Shown here: positions 8,922-16,610 of the stretch, one piece after another | Position numbering within the stretch: position 1 is the stretch's first letter | Layout: every line of letters starts with the position of its first letter | DNA from: Alteromonas sp. RKMC-009 | Lineage (GTDB): Bacteria; Pseudomonadota; Gammaproteobacteria; Enterobacterales; Alteromonadaceae | DNA length: 64,000 nucleotides | Direction: 5' to 3' | NCBI RefSeq assembly: GCF_003584565.2 | Contig: NZ_CP031010.1 | Coordinates: forward strand, 124,001 to 188,000 | Position numbers and translations under genes: made by a program | Notes under the pieces: model-generated | The model's input: the letters and a program-made list of their open reading frames with translations, nothing else | Told to the model about the DNA's origin: nothing | Databases searched by the model: none

Positions 8922-10112
8922 ATGAATAGAACTCATCAAAACGATAGCAGTAACAAAGCCGGTTACTGGAGTGCAGTGTTCTCAATGACACTGTGTGTTG
9001 CCATGCTGATTGCTTCTGAGTTTATGCCCGTCAGTTTGCTCACACCTATTGCAGATGGCCTGGATGCGACCAAAGGGCAGGCCGGTCAGGCAATTTCAGT
9101 CAGCGGTTTTTTTGCCGTTGTCGCCAGTCTGTTAACCAGCACTGTAGCAGGAAAACTGAACCGGAAATGGGTATTGCTGGCGATGACAGGGTGTATGCTG
9201 CTGTCACTGGTATTCATTGCTCTTGCGCCTGACTTCATCATGTTAATGGTAGCGAGAGCGTTACTTGGAATTTGTGTCGGCGGGTTCTGGTCGCTGGCGA
9301 CTGCTGTGATCATGCGCCTTGTACCGGCAGACAGTGTATCAAAGGCTTTGGCAATAATGTATTCGGGACAGGCGGTGGCTGCTGCATTCGCTGCTCCTCT
9401 TGGCAGCTACCTGGGTGATCTGATTGGTTGGCGCGGTGTCTTTTGGGTACTGGTACCTGTGGTGGCAGTTAATCTGATTTGGCAGATGATTTCACTGCCT
9501 TCGATGCCCACAGATAAAAAACAAGGTTTTGGTGAGATGTTCGGATTACTGAAACGGGGCTACTTTGCCCGCGGCATCATTGCCTCTATTTGTGTTTATG
9601 CCGGTGCATTTGCCATGTTTACGTATTTGCGGCCCTACATCGAATCTGAAGTGAAAGGGGACGTTCTTCTGCTTACCTTCCTGTTACTCTTACTCGGCGT
9701 AGCCGGATTCGCAGGCACCTGGCTTGGCGGCAAATTCGCAAACGATCACGCTGTACGCTTTCTGCAAGGGGTACCGCTGGTGATGAGTGTGGTAACCGCC
9801 GGACTTATCGGGTTAAGCGGTTCTGTATTCATGGTAGGTGTGCTGCTGGCTTTATGGGGCATCTGCAACACGGCTATGTCCATCGGCTGGATGACCTGGC
9901 TCAGTCAGAATGTGGATGATGCACCTGAAGCGGCGGGCAGTATTATAGTGGCGGCTATTCAGGCGGCGATACTTTTCGGTGCAGCAGCCGGCGGTGTATT
10001 ACTGGACGGTTTCGGTATCAATGTGACCTTTGCAGGCAGTGTGGTGCTGACGCTGGCATCGTTATGTCTGGTGGGGAGTGGTCGCGGAGTGCTTAAGCCT
10101 CAGGCGGAGTGA
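8922..10112 (+). CDS. MFS transporter, DHA1 sugar/drug efflux type
   Basis: A 12-helix major facilitator of about 396 residues, resembling AraJ/YdhP-like proton-coupled efflux proteins. The motif SEFMPVSLLTPIADGL in the first helix and the loop 2-3 region GKLNRKWVLL are typical. The frame is open to an ATG at 8841, but the ATG at 8922 places the first helix at the usual distance and follows an AGG six bases upstream, so it is preferred. It is divergent from a LysR regulator that probably controls it. The substrate is unknown. Its end abuts the convergent histidine kinase gene. Confidence 0.82.
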   Translation: MNRTHQNDSSNKAGYWSAVFSMTLCVAMLIASEFMPVSLLTPIADGLDATKGQAGQAISVSGFFAVVASLLTSTVAGKLNRKWVLLAMTGCMLLSLVFIALAPDFIMLMVARALLGICVGGFWSLATAVIMRLVPADSVSKALAIMYSGQAVAAAFAAPLGSYLGDLIGWRGVFWVLVPVVAVNLIWQMISLPSMPTDKKQGFGEMFGLLKRGYFARGIIASICVYAGAFAMFTYLRPYIESEVKGDVLLLTFLLLLLGVAGFAGTWLGGKFANDHAVRFLQGVPLVMSVVTAGLIGLSGSVFMVGVLLALWGICNTAMSIGWMTWLSQNVDDAPEAAGSIIVAAIQAAILFGAAAGGVLLDGFGINVTFAGSVVLTLASLCLVGSGRGVLKPQAE

Positions 10113-10122
10113 TTACTCCGCC
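10103..10122. repeat. Hairpin across two convergent stop codons
   Basis: GGCGGAGT-GATT-ACTCCGCC, an 8-bp perfect stem with a 4-base loop. It is formed by the last codons of the MFS gene (plus strand) and of the histidine kinase gene (minus strand); both proteins end in Ala-Glu. It has no T-tract and could be a bidirectional terminator-like hairpin. Confidence 0.5.
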
Positions 10123-10967
10123 ATCAGGTTATGCAGTTTGAACGACACAACAAAACCGCCTTCCGGCGTGCTTTCATTATAAATGTCGCTGGCCAGTGTT
10201 ACTTTTACCAGGTTGTACACCACACTCAATCCCAGGCCCGCGTTTCCTGCACCCCGTTTAGTGGTGTAGAAAGGCTCAAACACTTTTTTGAGTTCTTCTT
10301 CGGTGATCCCCACACCGTCATCGGCAAAAGTAAACTGATACCCGTCGCCGGCGGGGGCAATGGTGATGGTAATTTTGCAATGCTCATGACCCGGGCCTGA
10401 GGCGTGGATCATCACATTGGATGTGAGTGCCGTCAGGATCTGAATAAGCACGGCCGGGTAGGTGGTGACGATGATTTTAGGTGGAAATCTTGGAATAAAA
10501 GTAATGGTTTTATTCTGAGAATGATGCTCATAGGAGGCGATAAATTCTGTGACCAGTTCTGATACGTTTACCTGCTCCAGCTGGCTGGCTTCTTCAGACT
10601 TTTTAACCGCAACTTTCTTAAAGCTGGTCAGCAGCTTCGATGCGCGCTGCATGTTCTTCAGCATACTGGAAGTGATGTCCTGCGAAGTCTCCAGGAACTC
10701 TGCGAATTTATCGGTATCAAGCTCGCCGTTGTCAAAGTCCTGTTTGAGTTCGTCAAGCAGTTCCATCAACAGCGTGCAGTTTGCAATATTAACACCCAGG
10801 GGCGTGTTGATTTCGTGGGAGACACCGGCAACCAGTCCGCCCACTGCATCCATTTTTTCAGATTCAAACTGCTTTTCCTGATCTGTTTGAGAGGATGAAT
10901 TTTCAAATGCTTTGTTCATGTACGTCAATTCAGTTTCAGTGCTGAGAACCAAAAAGCAGGGGAGCAT
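10113..10967 (-). CDS. Orphan soluble sensor histidine kinase
   Basis: A 284-residue kinase with no transmembrane segment and almost no sensory region before the dimerisation domain. The phospho-acceptor is His51 in VSHEINTPLG. The ATPase domain follows, with DDGVGI (G1), FEPFYTTKRGAG (F box) and GLGLSVVY (G2). No response regulator lies nearby. Two starts are possible: ATG at 10967, preceded by AGGCGACAT, or an internal ATG at 10919 giving MNKAFEN. It may receive input from a partner protein or work as the kinase module of a phosphorelay. Confidence 0.8.
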   Translation of the reverse strand: MLPCFLVLSTETELTYMNKAFENSSSQTDQEKQFESEKMDAVGGLVAGVSHEINTPLGVNIANCTLLMELLDELKQDFDNGELDTDKFAEFLETSQDITSSMLKNMQRASKLLTSFKKVAVKKSEEASQLEQVNVSELVTEFIASYEHHSQNKTITFIPRFPPKIIVTTYPAVLIQILTALTSNVMIHASGPGHEHCKITITIAPAGDGYQFTFADDGVGITEEELKKVFEPFYTTKRGAGNAGLGLSVVYNLVKVTLASDIYNESTPEGGFVVSFKLHNLMAE

Positions 10968-11093
10968 ATGTCGCCTGCTGTACCTGATAAAATCGTAGTG
11001 GCTAAAAAGCAGAACTGCAAAAAAAGTGACGGGTCAGTTGCGGGGGAAAGTGGTACATATTTGCACCACTCAGAGGGGAAACGGGTAGTGGAT

Positions 11094-11456
11094 CTACTGG
11101 TAGTCTTCACCGGCTGCAGCCGTAAACGCCATTTCTACCAGCCAGTCCGGATCAGTCAGTTCCACTTTCACACAAGCGCGGCTGGGGGCTGTCCCTTCGT
11201 CAAACCATTCGTCCCATACCGCATTGAGGCGGTCTACATTGGCAAAGTCGGTTATATAAATAGTGACAGTAAGAATTCGGGACTTGTCGCTGCCCACCAG
11301 TGCCAGCATGGCTTCAGCCTGAGAAAACACGGCTTTTACCTGTGCTTCGATAGTGGTGGCGCTTTCGTCTTCCGGTACTTCAACAAAGTTCGCGATACCG
11401 TTAAAAACAGTGACTTCAGACCAGCGTCGGGTGGGATTAATTCGATGTATTTTCAT
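11094..11456 (-). CDS. RidA-family (YjgF/YER057c/UK114) protein
   Basis: A 120-residue protein of the RidA family, trimeric enzymes that hydrolyse reactive enamine/imine intermediates. The family's substrate-binding arginine is in PSRACVKVEL (about residue 98), and the C-terminal VEMAFTA carries the glutamate seen in deaminase-active members. It lies upstream of the histidine kinase on the same strand with a 126-bp gap and is probably transcribed separately. It may be a divergent subfamily member rather than housekeeping RidA. Confidence 0.85.
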   Translation of the reverse strand: MKIHRINPTRRWSEVTVFNGIANFVEVPEDESATTIEAQVKAVFSQAEAMLALVGSDKSRILTVTIYITDFANVDRLNAVWDEWFDEGTAPSRACVKVELTDPDWLVEMAFTAAAGEDYQ

Positions 11457-11631
11457 GGCTGTGAGGCTTTCATTGCAAAACGTCTAGTGTGGCATTTTTG
11501 CTCCGGTAAATCGACCCGAAGGATCACCGCGCATTAATGAGTTTTACTAATAACGCTGTGTGAGACTTAGTGATTATCGTTTGTGGTGACCGCCGGTATG
11601 GTGATGCACGGGGATGTATAAGGAGAAAAGA

Positions 11632-12474
11632 ATGTTATTCAAAACACTGAACAGTGGCGAAACGATGCCGGCTCTGGGTCTGGGCGTGTATCAGGTTGAG
11701 GAACCGCGGCTGTGTACCCGCTGCGTGGAAATTGCGCTGGATACCGGTTATCGCATGTTTGACACTGCATCAGCCTATCGCAATGAAAAAGCGGTGGGTG
11801 AGGCGGTCAGAACCAGTCATGTTGCCAGGCAGGATATCTTTCTGACAACCAAATTATGGATCTCTGACATGGGGTATGACTCAACCTTAAAAGCAGTAGA
11901 AACATCCCTGAACAACCTGGGCACGGACTATCTGGATTTGTATCTTATCCATCAACCTCTCAATGATATTTACGGCTCATGGCGCGCCATGGAAAGGTTG
12001 CACAAAGAAGGTGTGCTGAAAAGTATCGGAGTCAGTAATTTTCATTCCGACCGGATTGCTGATTTAATCGCCTTTAACGAGATTAAACCGGCGGTAAATC
12101 AAATCGAATATAACCCTTTCTATCAGCGCAAAGCCGAGCTGGAATATCTGAAAACTAAGGGTATTGCGCTGGAGTCATGGGCACCGTTCACTGAAGGGCG
12201 GCATAATTTGTTTGAATTGCCAGAGCTTAAGGCCATTGCAGGAAAGTACGGCAAATCCGTGGCTCAGGTAGTGCTGCGCTGGCAACTTCAGGAAGGTGTC
12301 ATTGTGATCCCGAAATCAGTAACGCCTTCCCGCATTAAAGAAAATTTTGAGGTGTTTGATTTTGAGTTAACTGCAGATGACATCGCACAAATTGAAGCTC
12401 TGGACCGTAAACAAAGTTGTTTCTTTTCTCACAGAGATCCGCAAACCATCGAGTTTCTGGCATCTTATAAATAG
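11632..12474 (+). CDS. Aldo/keto reductase
   Basis: A 280-residue (beta/alpha)8 NADPH-dependent reductase of the AKR5-like group (2,5-diketo-gluconate reductase type). The catalytic tetrad is visible: Asp and Tyr in MFDTASAYRNE, Lys in FLTTKLW and His in YLIHQPL. The C-terminal nucleotide-binding loop is VIPKSVTPSRIKEN. An ATG exists at 11614, but AGGAG at 11621-11625 sits six bases before the ATG at 11632, so that start is used. It is monocistronic. The substrate is an unspecified aldehyde or ketone. Confidence 0.88.
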   Translation: MLFKTLNSGETMPALGLGVYQVEEPRLCTRCVEIALDTGYRMFDTASAYRNEKAVGEAVRTSHVARQDIFLTTKLWISDMGYDSTLKAVETSLNNLGTDYLDLYLIHQPLNDIYGSWRAMERLHKEGVLKSIGVSNFHSDRIADLIAFNEIKPAVNQIEYNPFYQRKAELEYLKTKGIALESWAPFTEGRHNLFELPELKAIAGKYGKSVAQVVLRWQLQEGVIVIPKSVTPSRIKENFEVFDFELTADDIAQIEALDRKQSCFFSHRDPQTIEFLASYK

Positions 12475-12680
12475 GCTGGCAAAGTGTTGGTATTAACTAA
12501 GCAAACGCGGAATAAGATGTAGAGCAGGTCAGCGATGAAAATGCTTCCGCCACTGAAGAGCTTTGTTTCCCGTAGCGATCTGGCCAGCAAAAACATTTAT
12601 CCGTTTAATACGAACACCGGCTTCTTCAGCCGTCAGATAAATATAAACACTAAGCGGATACATTTAAAACGTGAATCCGG

Positions 12681-13778
12681 TTACCACCATTTTTGTTGCG
12701 GCAGCGATTCCAGTGTGAATGTTTCGCCAATGTGTGGTGTTGCTACATTCAGGTTCTTGCCTTCGGCGGCCCTGGTGAACCGGATCACAGGCTCGTTCCA
12801 GTCATGAAAAGCGAGGTCGAACTTACCCCAGTGGATTGGCATCACGTTCTTCGCTTTAACATCCAGCGATGCCTGCACGGACTCTTCCGGCAACATGTGA
12901 ATTTCCGGCCAGTAGGGGCTGTAAGCGCCGTCTTCCATAAATGCCATATCGAAAGGACCAAACCGCTTTCCTATTTCGGCAAAATCGGGGCTGTAGCCAC
13001 CGTCACCACTGAAATATACCGACACTTCGGGTGCCTGAACAACCCACGAACCCCACAGTGTGTCATTGCGTTGTCCGGGCTTGCGGCCGCTGAAATGTTT
13101 CGACGGCGTGAATATAAACCGCGTATCATTCAGCATGGCATCACCGAACCAGTCCAGCTCAGTAATTTTACTGTCGTCTATACCCCATTTCAGTAAATGC
13201 GCCCGCACAGCAAGGGGGACATAGAAGTGACCTGTTTTACTATCAAGCTCTGCGATGGCTTTGGCATCCAGATGGTCATAGTGGTCATGAGAAATCAGTA
13301 CCGCGTCGATATACGGAAGACCGTCGATAGTGAGCTTTTTATCCGCCGGATACGGTGTGCCAATCAACCACACAGGAGAAGCGCGGTAAAAAACAGGATC
13401 CGTCAGCACAGTCATTGAACCGGTGTTGATAAGAATGGTGGAGTGTCCGAACCAGGTAAACGGAGGTGTTTGCTGTGCAACAAAATCCGGCAATTTCGCC
13501 GGCAGCAAGCCGGTAGGGTGCTTACCCGCCGGCGGGAAGATAACCGAATTCAGCCATTTTCCCATGGGAGGCTTCGCGCTGTCGGGATTGTCGGAAACTG
13601 GGTGGCGGTTAACAAAAATGTCGTCTTTAAAGTTATCGGAAGCCAGCATCCGCGCCCGGGTTTGTTCATCAGGCTTACCACCAAATACCGGCGACAATGT
13701 CACAAATAAAAAACCGCTGACAAACAGCAGTATCACAATGGCCAGCGACCAGACCAGTAATTTCTTCATAACACCCAA
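12681..13778 (-). CDS. Membrane-anchored metallo-beta-lactamase-fold hydrolase (UlaG/NAPE-PLD-like)
   Basis: A 365-residue protein with an N-terminal hydrophobic anchor (about 8-30). The metallo-hydrolase domain has the zinc motif SHDHYDHLDA (HxHxDH, about residue 161) and the conserved core WFGHSTILI and TDPVFYRASP. It resembles UlaG-like lactonases and NAPE-PLD-type phosphodiesterases, so hydrolysis of a lactone or phosphodiester in the periplasm is likely. It is a single gene, convergent with the aldo/keto reductase. About 200 bp separate the two without a visible gene. Confidence 0.8.
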   Translation of the reverse strand: MGVMKKLLVWSLAIVILLFVSGFLFVTLSPVFGGKPDEQTRARMLASDNFKDDIFVNRHPVSDNPDSAKPPMGKWLNSVIFPPAGKHPTGLLPAKLPDFVAQQTPPFTWFGHSTILINTGSMTVLTDPVFYRASPVWLIGTPYPADKKLTIDGLPYIDAVLISHDHYDHLDAKAIAELDSKTGHFYVPLAVRAHLLKWGIDDSKITELDWFGDAMLNDTRFIFTPSKHFSGRKPGQRNDTLWGSWVVQAPEVSVYFSGDGGYSPDFAEIGKRFGPFDMAFMEDGAYSPYWPEIHMLPEESVQASLDVKAKNVMPIHWGKFDLAFHDWNEPVIRFTRAAEGKNLNVATPHIGETFTLESLPQQKWW

Positions 13779-13961
13779 AGCAGGTACTCCGGCAACTTAC
13801 TCACCGTCATTTAGTGCGTTCAAAAATTATCAGCTAAATCGTGGCAGGGACGCAATCTTTCTGCGTTCAAGTCAGTACTATGCCGATTTTCCGGCTGGTA
13901 AAGCAAGGCAGGGGTGAAGAGTGACTTGGGTTCATATTTTAAAGGATACCTTCATATGTGG

Positions 13962-13975
13962 CATTTGGTAAGGCC
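13962..13975 (+). promoter_or_regulatory. TTGGTA-type operator candidate 1
   Basis: CATTTGGTAAGGCC. Thirteen bases of it (13963-13975) are exactly the reverse complement of 14183-14195. The TTGGT/ACCAA core resembles GntR-family operators such as those of UxuR/ExuR. Confidence 0.45.
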
Positions 13976-14014
13976 GGTTGTTATGTGTTGAATATGGGAT
14001 TTACTCTATGAAAA

Positions 14015-14023
14015 TACCAAATG
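14015..14023 (-). promoter_or_regulatory. TTGGTA-type operator candidate 2
   Basis: TACCAAATG, the exact reverse complement of CATTTGGTA at 13962-13970. Together they form an inverted pair about 50 bp apart. Confidence 0.35.
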
Positions 14024-14182
14024 TTAATATATCTATATTTTTGATGACTGCTATCCATATCTTGGTAGCAACCGTATATGCATGAAATTAATAAATTTTT
14101 CATTATGTTTTGCATTGTTGGCCGTAGGGTTTCAAGAAAGTTGTTAACAGAAGGTTGTCAATGTTTATATTTAACGTATATT

Positions 14183-14195
14183 GGCCTTACCAAAT
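14183..14195 (-). promoter_or_regulatory. TTGGTA-type operator candidate 3
   Basis: GGCCTTACCAAAT. With the preceding bases it also reads TTGG-CCTTA-CCAA, a small inverted repeat. It lies 48 bp before the receptor start, a position suited to repression. Confidence 0.45.
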
Positions 14196-14243
14196 ATTTC
14201 TGTTTTACCAATTTCAAATGAAAAGAGTTATTTGAGAGAACTT

Positions 14244-16532
14244 ATGAAACCTGCGAGCGAAAAAAATCTATCACCATTAGCCATTTGTATTTCTGCACTC
14301 GTATCGGGCGTTTCGATTGATGCCGTGGCCGCCGAGCTTGAAATTATTGAAGTAAAGGCGCAAAAGCGAGCCCAGGCGCAGCAAACTATACCTGTAGCCG
14401 TGTCAGTACTAGGAGAAAGCGCCCTTGAAAGACTCGATGTAAAGAACTTTGACGATGTGACCCGGGTCTCTCCATCATTGACGGTAGAGCATGGTGACGA
14501 TCCTCAATCAAGTAGCATTCGCATGCGGGGCGTCGGCACATCAGCTTATAGCATCGGTGTGGAATCCAGTGTGGCGGTGGTTGTCGATGAAGTGCCGCTG
14601 ATGATGGCTGCACAAGCTTTTAGTAATCTTACAGATATACAGCAGGTCGAAGTGTTAAGAGGTCCTCAGGGAACCCTGTTTGGTAAGAATGCGTCTGCGG
14701 GTGTTGTAAACGTAACCACTAAAGCGCCATCGCCGGATTTCGAAGGCAGGGTGGAAGCAGGCCTGACAAGTGATGATGAGGTCAAAGGCCTGATAACCTT
14801 ATCCGGCCCTGCTTCAGATACGCTGAGTTATCGGATTAATGGCTATTACAAAGATCGTGACGGCTATCTTAATAACTTAACTACCGGCGAAAAAGAAAAC
14901 GGTGAGAAGAGCCATGGCTTGCGCGGAAAATTACTCTGGTATGCAACAGATGAGCTAGACGCCACGCTAATTTACGACATCTCACATATCGAAGGTGGAA
15001 GTACCCCCACCTGGGTCGATGCAGAAGAAGGGGTTGTTGGTGAAGGCGAGGTGCCGGGAGAAGATAATCGCAACGTCAGACGTGATATACCCAATGAGTT
15101 CGAAACAGACCAGTCGCTGGCTGTTCTTAAGCTAAATTATAATATCAATGACGATCTGGTATTTACTTCCGTATCAAGCTTTCAGTCATTTGAACAAGCA
15201 GCTATTGCAGATGCCGATTTGACAGACGTTGCGATCGAAGATGCTTTTCCTCCATTTCTGCAAGAGAGATTCAATCCACTGGGGCTGACCGGCCCTCAGG
15301 TTGAGCAAAAAGGCTACATTGACGCTGATGCTTTTACCCAGGAACTGCGTCTCACCGGTACATTGTTTGAAAAATTCGAATTCATAACCGGGCTTTTTTA
15401 TAGCGATCAATCGGTATACCGGGATTTCGATCGAAAGCCTTTGGTGTTCGTGCTTGATAAATGGGATGCGCAAGCGGACTCAGAATCCATCGCTTTGTTC
15501 GGGCAGGGGGCTTACGAGATTTCAGAAAGTACTTTTGTTGATGTAGGGCTTCGCTTCAACCATGAAAAAATATCTGTCGACTTCAATGATTATTATGCGA
15601 ACGGATATGTGTTGAATCCAACCAGTGCTGCTACTTTCAGTGGAAATGATGATCAGGATGCTGTTACCGGTAAGGTCGCACTTCGTCATTTTCTCGAAAA
15701 TGGCACCATGATATTTGGCTCTGTAAGTACAGGCTATAAAGGTCAGGCTTATGATGTTGCATCCGGGTTTACGCAAAATGACGCGGACAACCCAATTGGG
15801 GAAGAAACGTCGGTATCTTACGAACTAGGCATAAAAGGGTTTTCTGATAGCCGGAATTTTAGCTATGAAATCATTGCGTTTATGACAGATTTCGAGGATT
15901 ACCAGGCACAGGGCGGTCGTAATGACGAAAATGGCGCGCCAGTGTTCACGTTGAATAATGTGGGTGAGCTTCGCACTAAAGGCATAGAAACCGAGTTCTC
16001 TTATCAGGCTACTGATGCTTTGCGATTGGATGCTTCCATTGCTTATACCGACGCTGTTATTGAGTCGTTCGTCAATGCGCCCTGTTACGGTGGACAAACT
16101 GAAGCTGAAGGCTGCACATTGTCTGCAGATATAGAAGGCCTGAATGTACAGGACTTAAGCGGACATGACCTCAATAACTCTCCCGATTTCAAATACAACC
16201 TTGCCGCTTATTGGGAACAGCCTGCTCAGGGATACGAATTCAGCTGGTTTGCGCAGGCAAGTTACCAGTGGCAAGACGATGTAAGCTACGACTTGTACGG
16301 CGACCCGTTAAACCGTCAGGAAGCATATGGGATTGCTAACGCCGGCGTTGGCATCGTGGACAACCAGGATCGTTACAAAGTGACCGTATTCGTCAACAAC
16401 CTTTTTGATGAAAATTATTCTATGGGTTACACAAATTATGATGAGCGTTTTCAGGGCCTGACAGCACTCTCGAAACGTTGGTCGCGGGGAGCTATGCGCT
16501 ATTTCGGTGTAAACGTGTCTTATCGATTCTGA
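14244..16532 (+). CDS. TonB-dependent receptor upstream of a GH2 enzyme
   Basis: A 762-residue outer-membrane receptor for active uptake of a ligand, probably an oligosaccharide given the next gene. A signal peptide ends near AVAA, then an IIEVKAQKR TonB-box region, a plug domain with RMRGVGTS and VEVLRGPQGTLFGKNASAG, and a 22-strand barrel ending in the aromatic VSYRF. The frame extends upstream to 14181, but the ATG at 14244 follows GAGAG and opens directly into a signal peptide. A hairpin separates it from the GH2 gene, so receptor and enzyme may be made at different levels. Confidence 0.88.
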   Translation: MKPASEKNLSPLAICISALVSGVSIDAVAAELEIIEVKAQKRAQAQQTIPVAVSVLGESALERLDVKNFDDVTRVSPSLTVEHGDDPQSSSIRMRGVGTSAYSIGVESSVAVVVDEVPLMMAAQAFSNLTDIQQVEVLRGPQGTLFGKNASAGVVNVTTKAPSPDFEGRVEAGLTSDDEVKGLITLSGPASDTLSYRINGYYKDRDGYLNNLTTGEKENGEKSHGLRGKLLWYATDELDATLIYDISHIEGGSTPTWVDAEEGVVGEGEVPGEDNRNVRRDIPNEFETDQSLAVLKLNYNINDDLVFTSVSSFQSFEQAAIADADLTDVAIEDAFPPFLQERFNPLGLTGPQVEQKGYIDADAFTQELRLTGTLFEKFEFITGLFYSDQSVYRDFDRKPLVFVLDKWDAQADSESIALFGQGAYEISESTFVDVGLRFNHEKISVDFNDYYANGYVLNPTSAATFSGNDDQDAVTGKVALRHFLENGTMIFGSVSTGYKGQAYDVASGFTQNDADNPIGEETSVSYELGIKGFSDSRNFSYEIIAFMTDFEDYQAQGGRNDENGAPVFTLNNVGELRTKGIETEFSYQATDALRLDASIAYTDAVIESFVNAPCYGGQTEAEGCTLSADIEGLNVQDLSGHDLNNSPDFKYNLAAYWEQPAQGYEFSWFAQASYQWQDDVSYDLYGDPLNRQEAYGIANAGVGIVDNQDRYKVTVFVNNLFDENYSMGYTNYDERFQGLTALSKRWSRGAMRYFGVNVSYRF

Positions 16533-16546
16533 CACTAACATGATTA

Positions 16547-16583
16547 ACAAAAGCAGTATGACAACAATCCATGCTGCTTTTGT
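16547..16583 (+). terminator. Hairpin between TBDR and GH2 genes
   Basis: ACAAAAGCAG and CTGCTTTTGT form a 10-bp perfect stem, extendable by three pairs including one wobble, followed by CATTTT. It fits a partial terminator or an mRNA-stabilising hairpin at the end of the receptor gene. Confidence 0.6.
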
Positions 16584-16610
16584 CATTTTAAACATATTTA
16601 AGGAGAGTTC

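Larger units (their letters stand above)
13779..14243. other. AT-rich promoter region upstream of the TBDR-GH2 locus
   Basis: A 465-bp intergenic region with no supported gene. It contains three TTGGTA/TACCAA-type sites (13962-13975, 14015-14023 and 14183-14195) and long AT-rich stretches. A GAGAG sequence before the ATG at 14244 is the probable ribosome binding site of the receptor gene. Confidence 0.6.

Noticed and set aside
12535..12807. Possible 90-aa gene after the aldo/keto reductase
   Set aside because: Its second part lies antisense to the metallo-hydrolase gene, and the product looks like a shadow frame.
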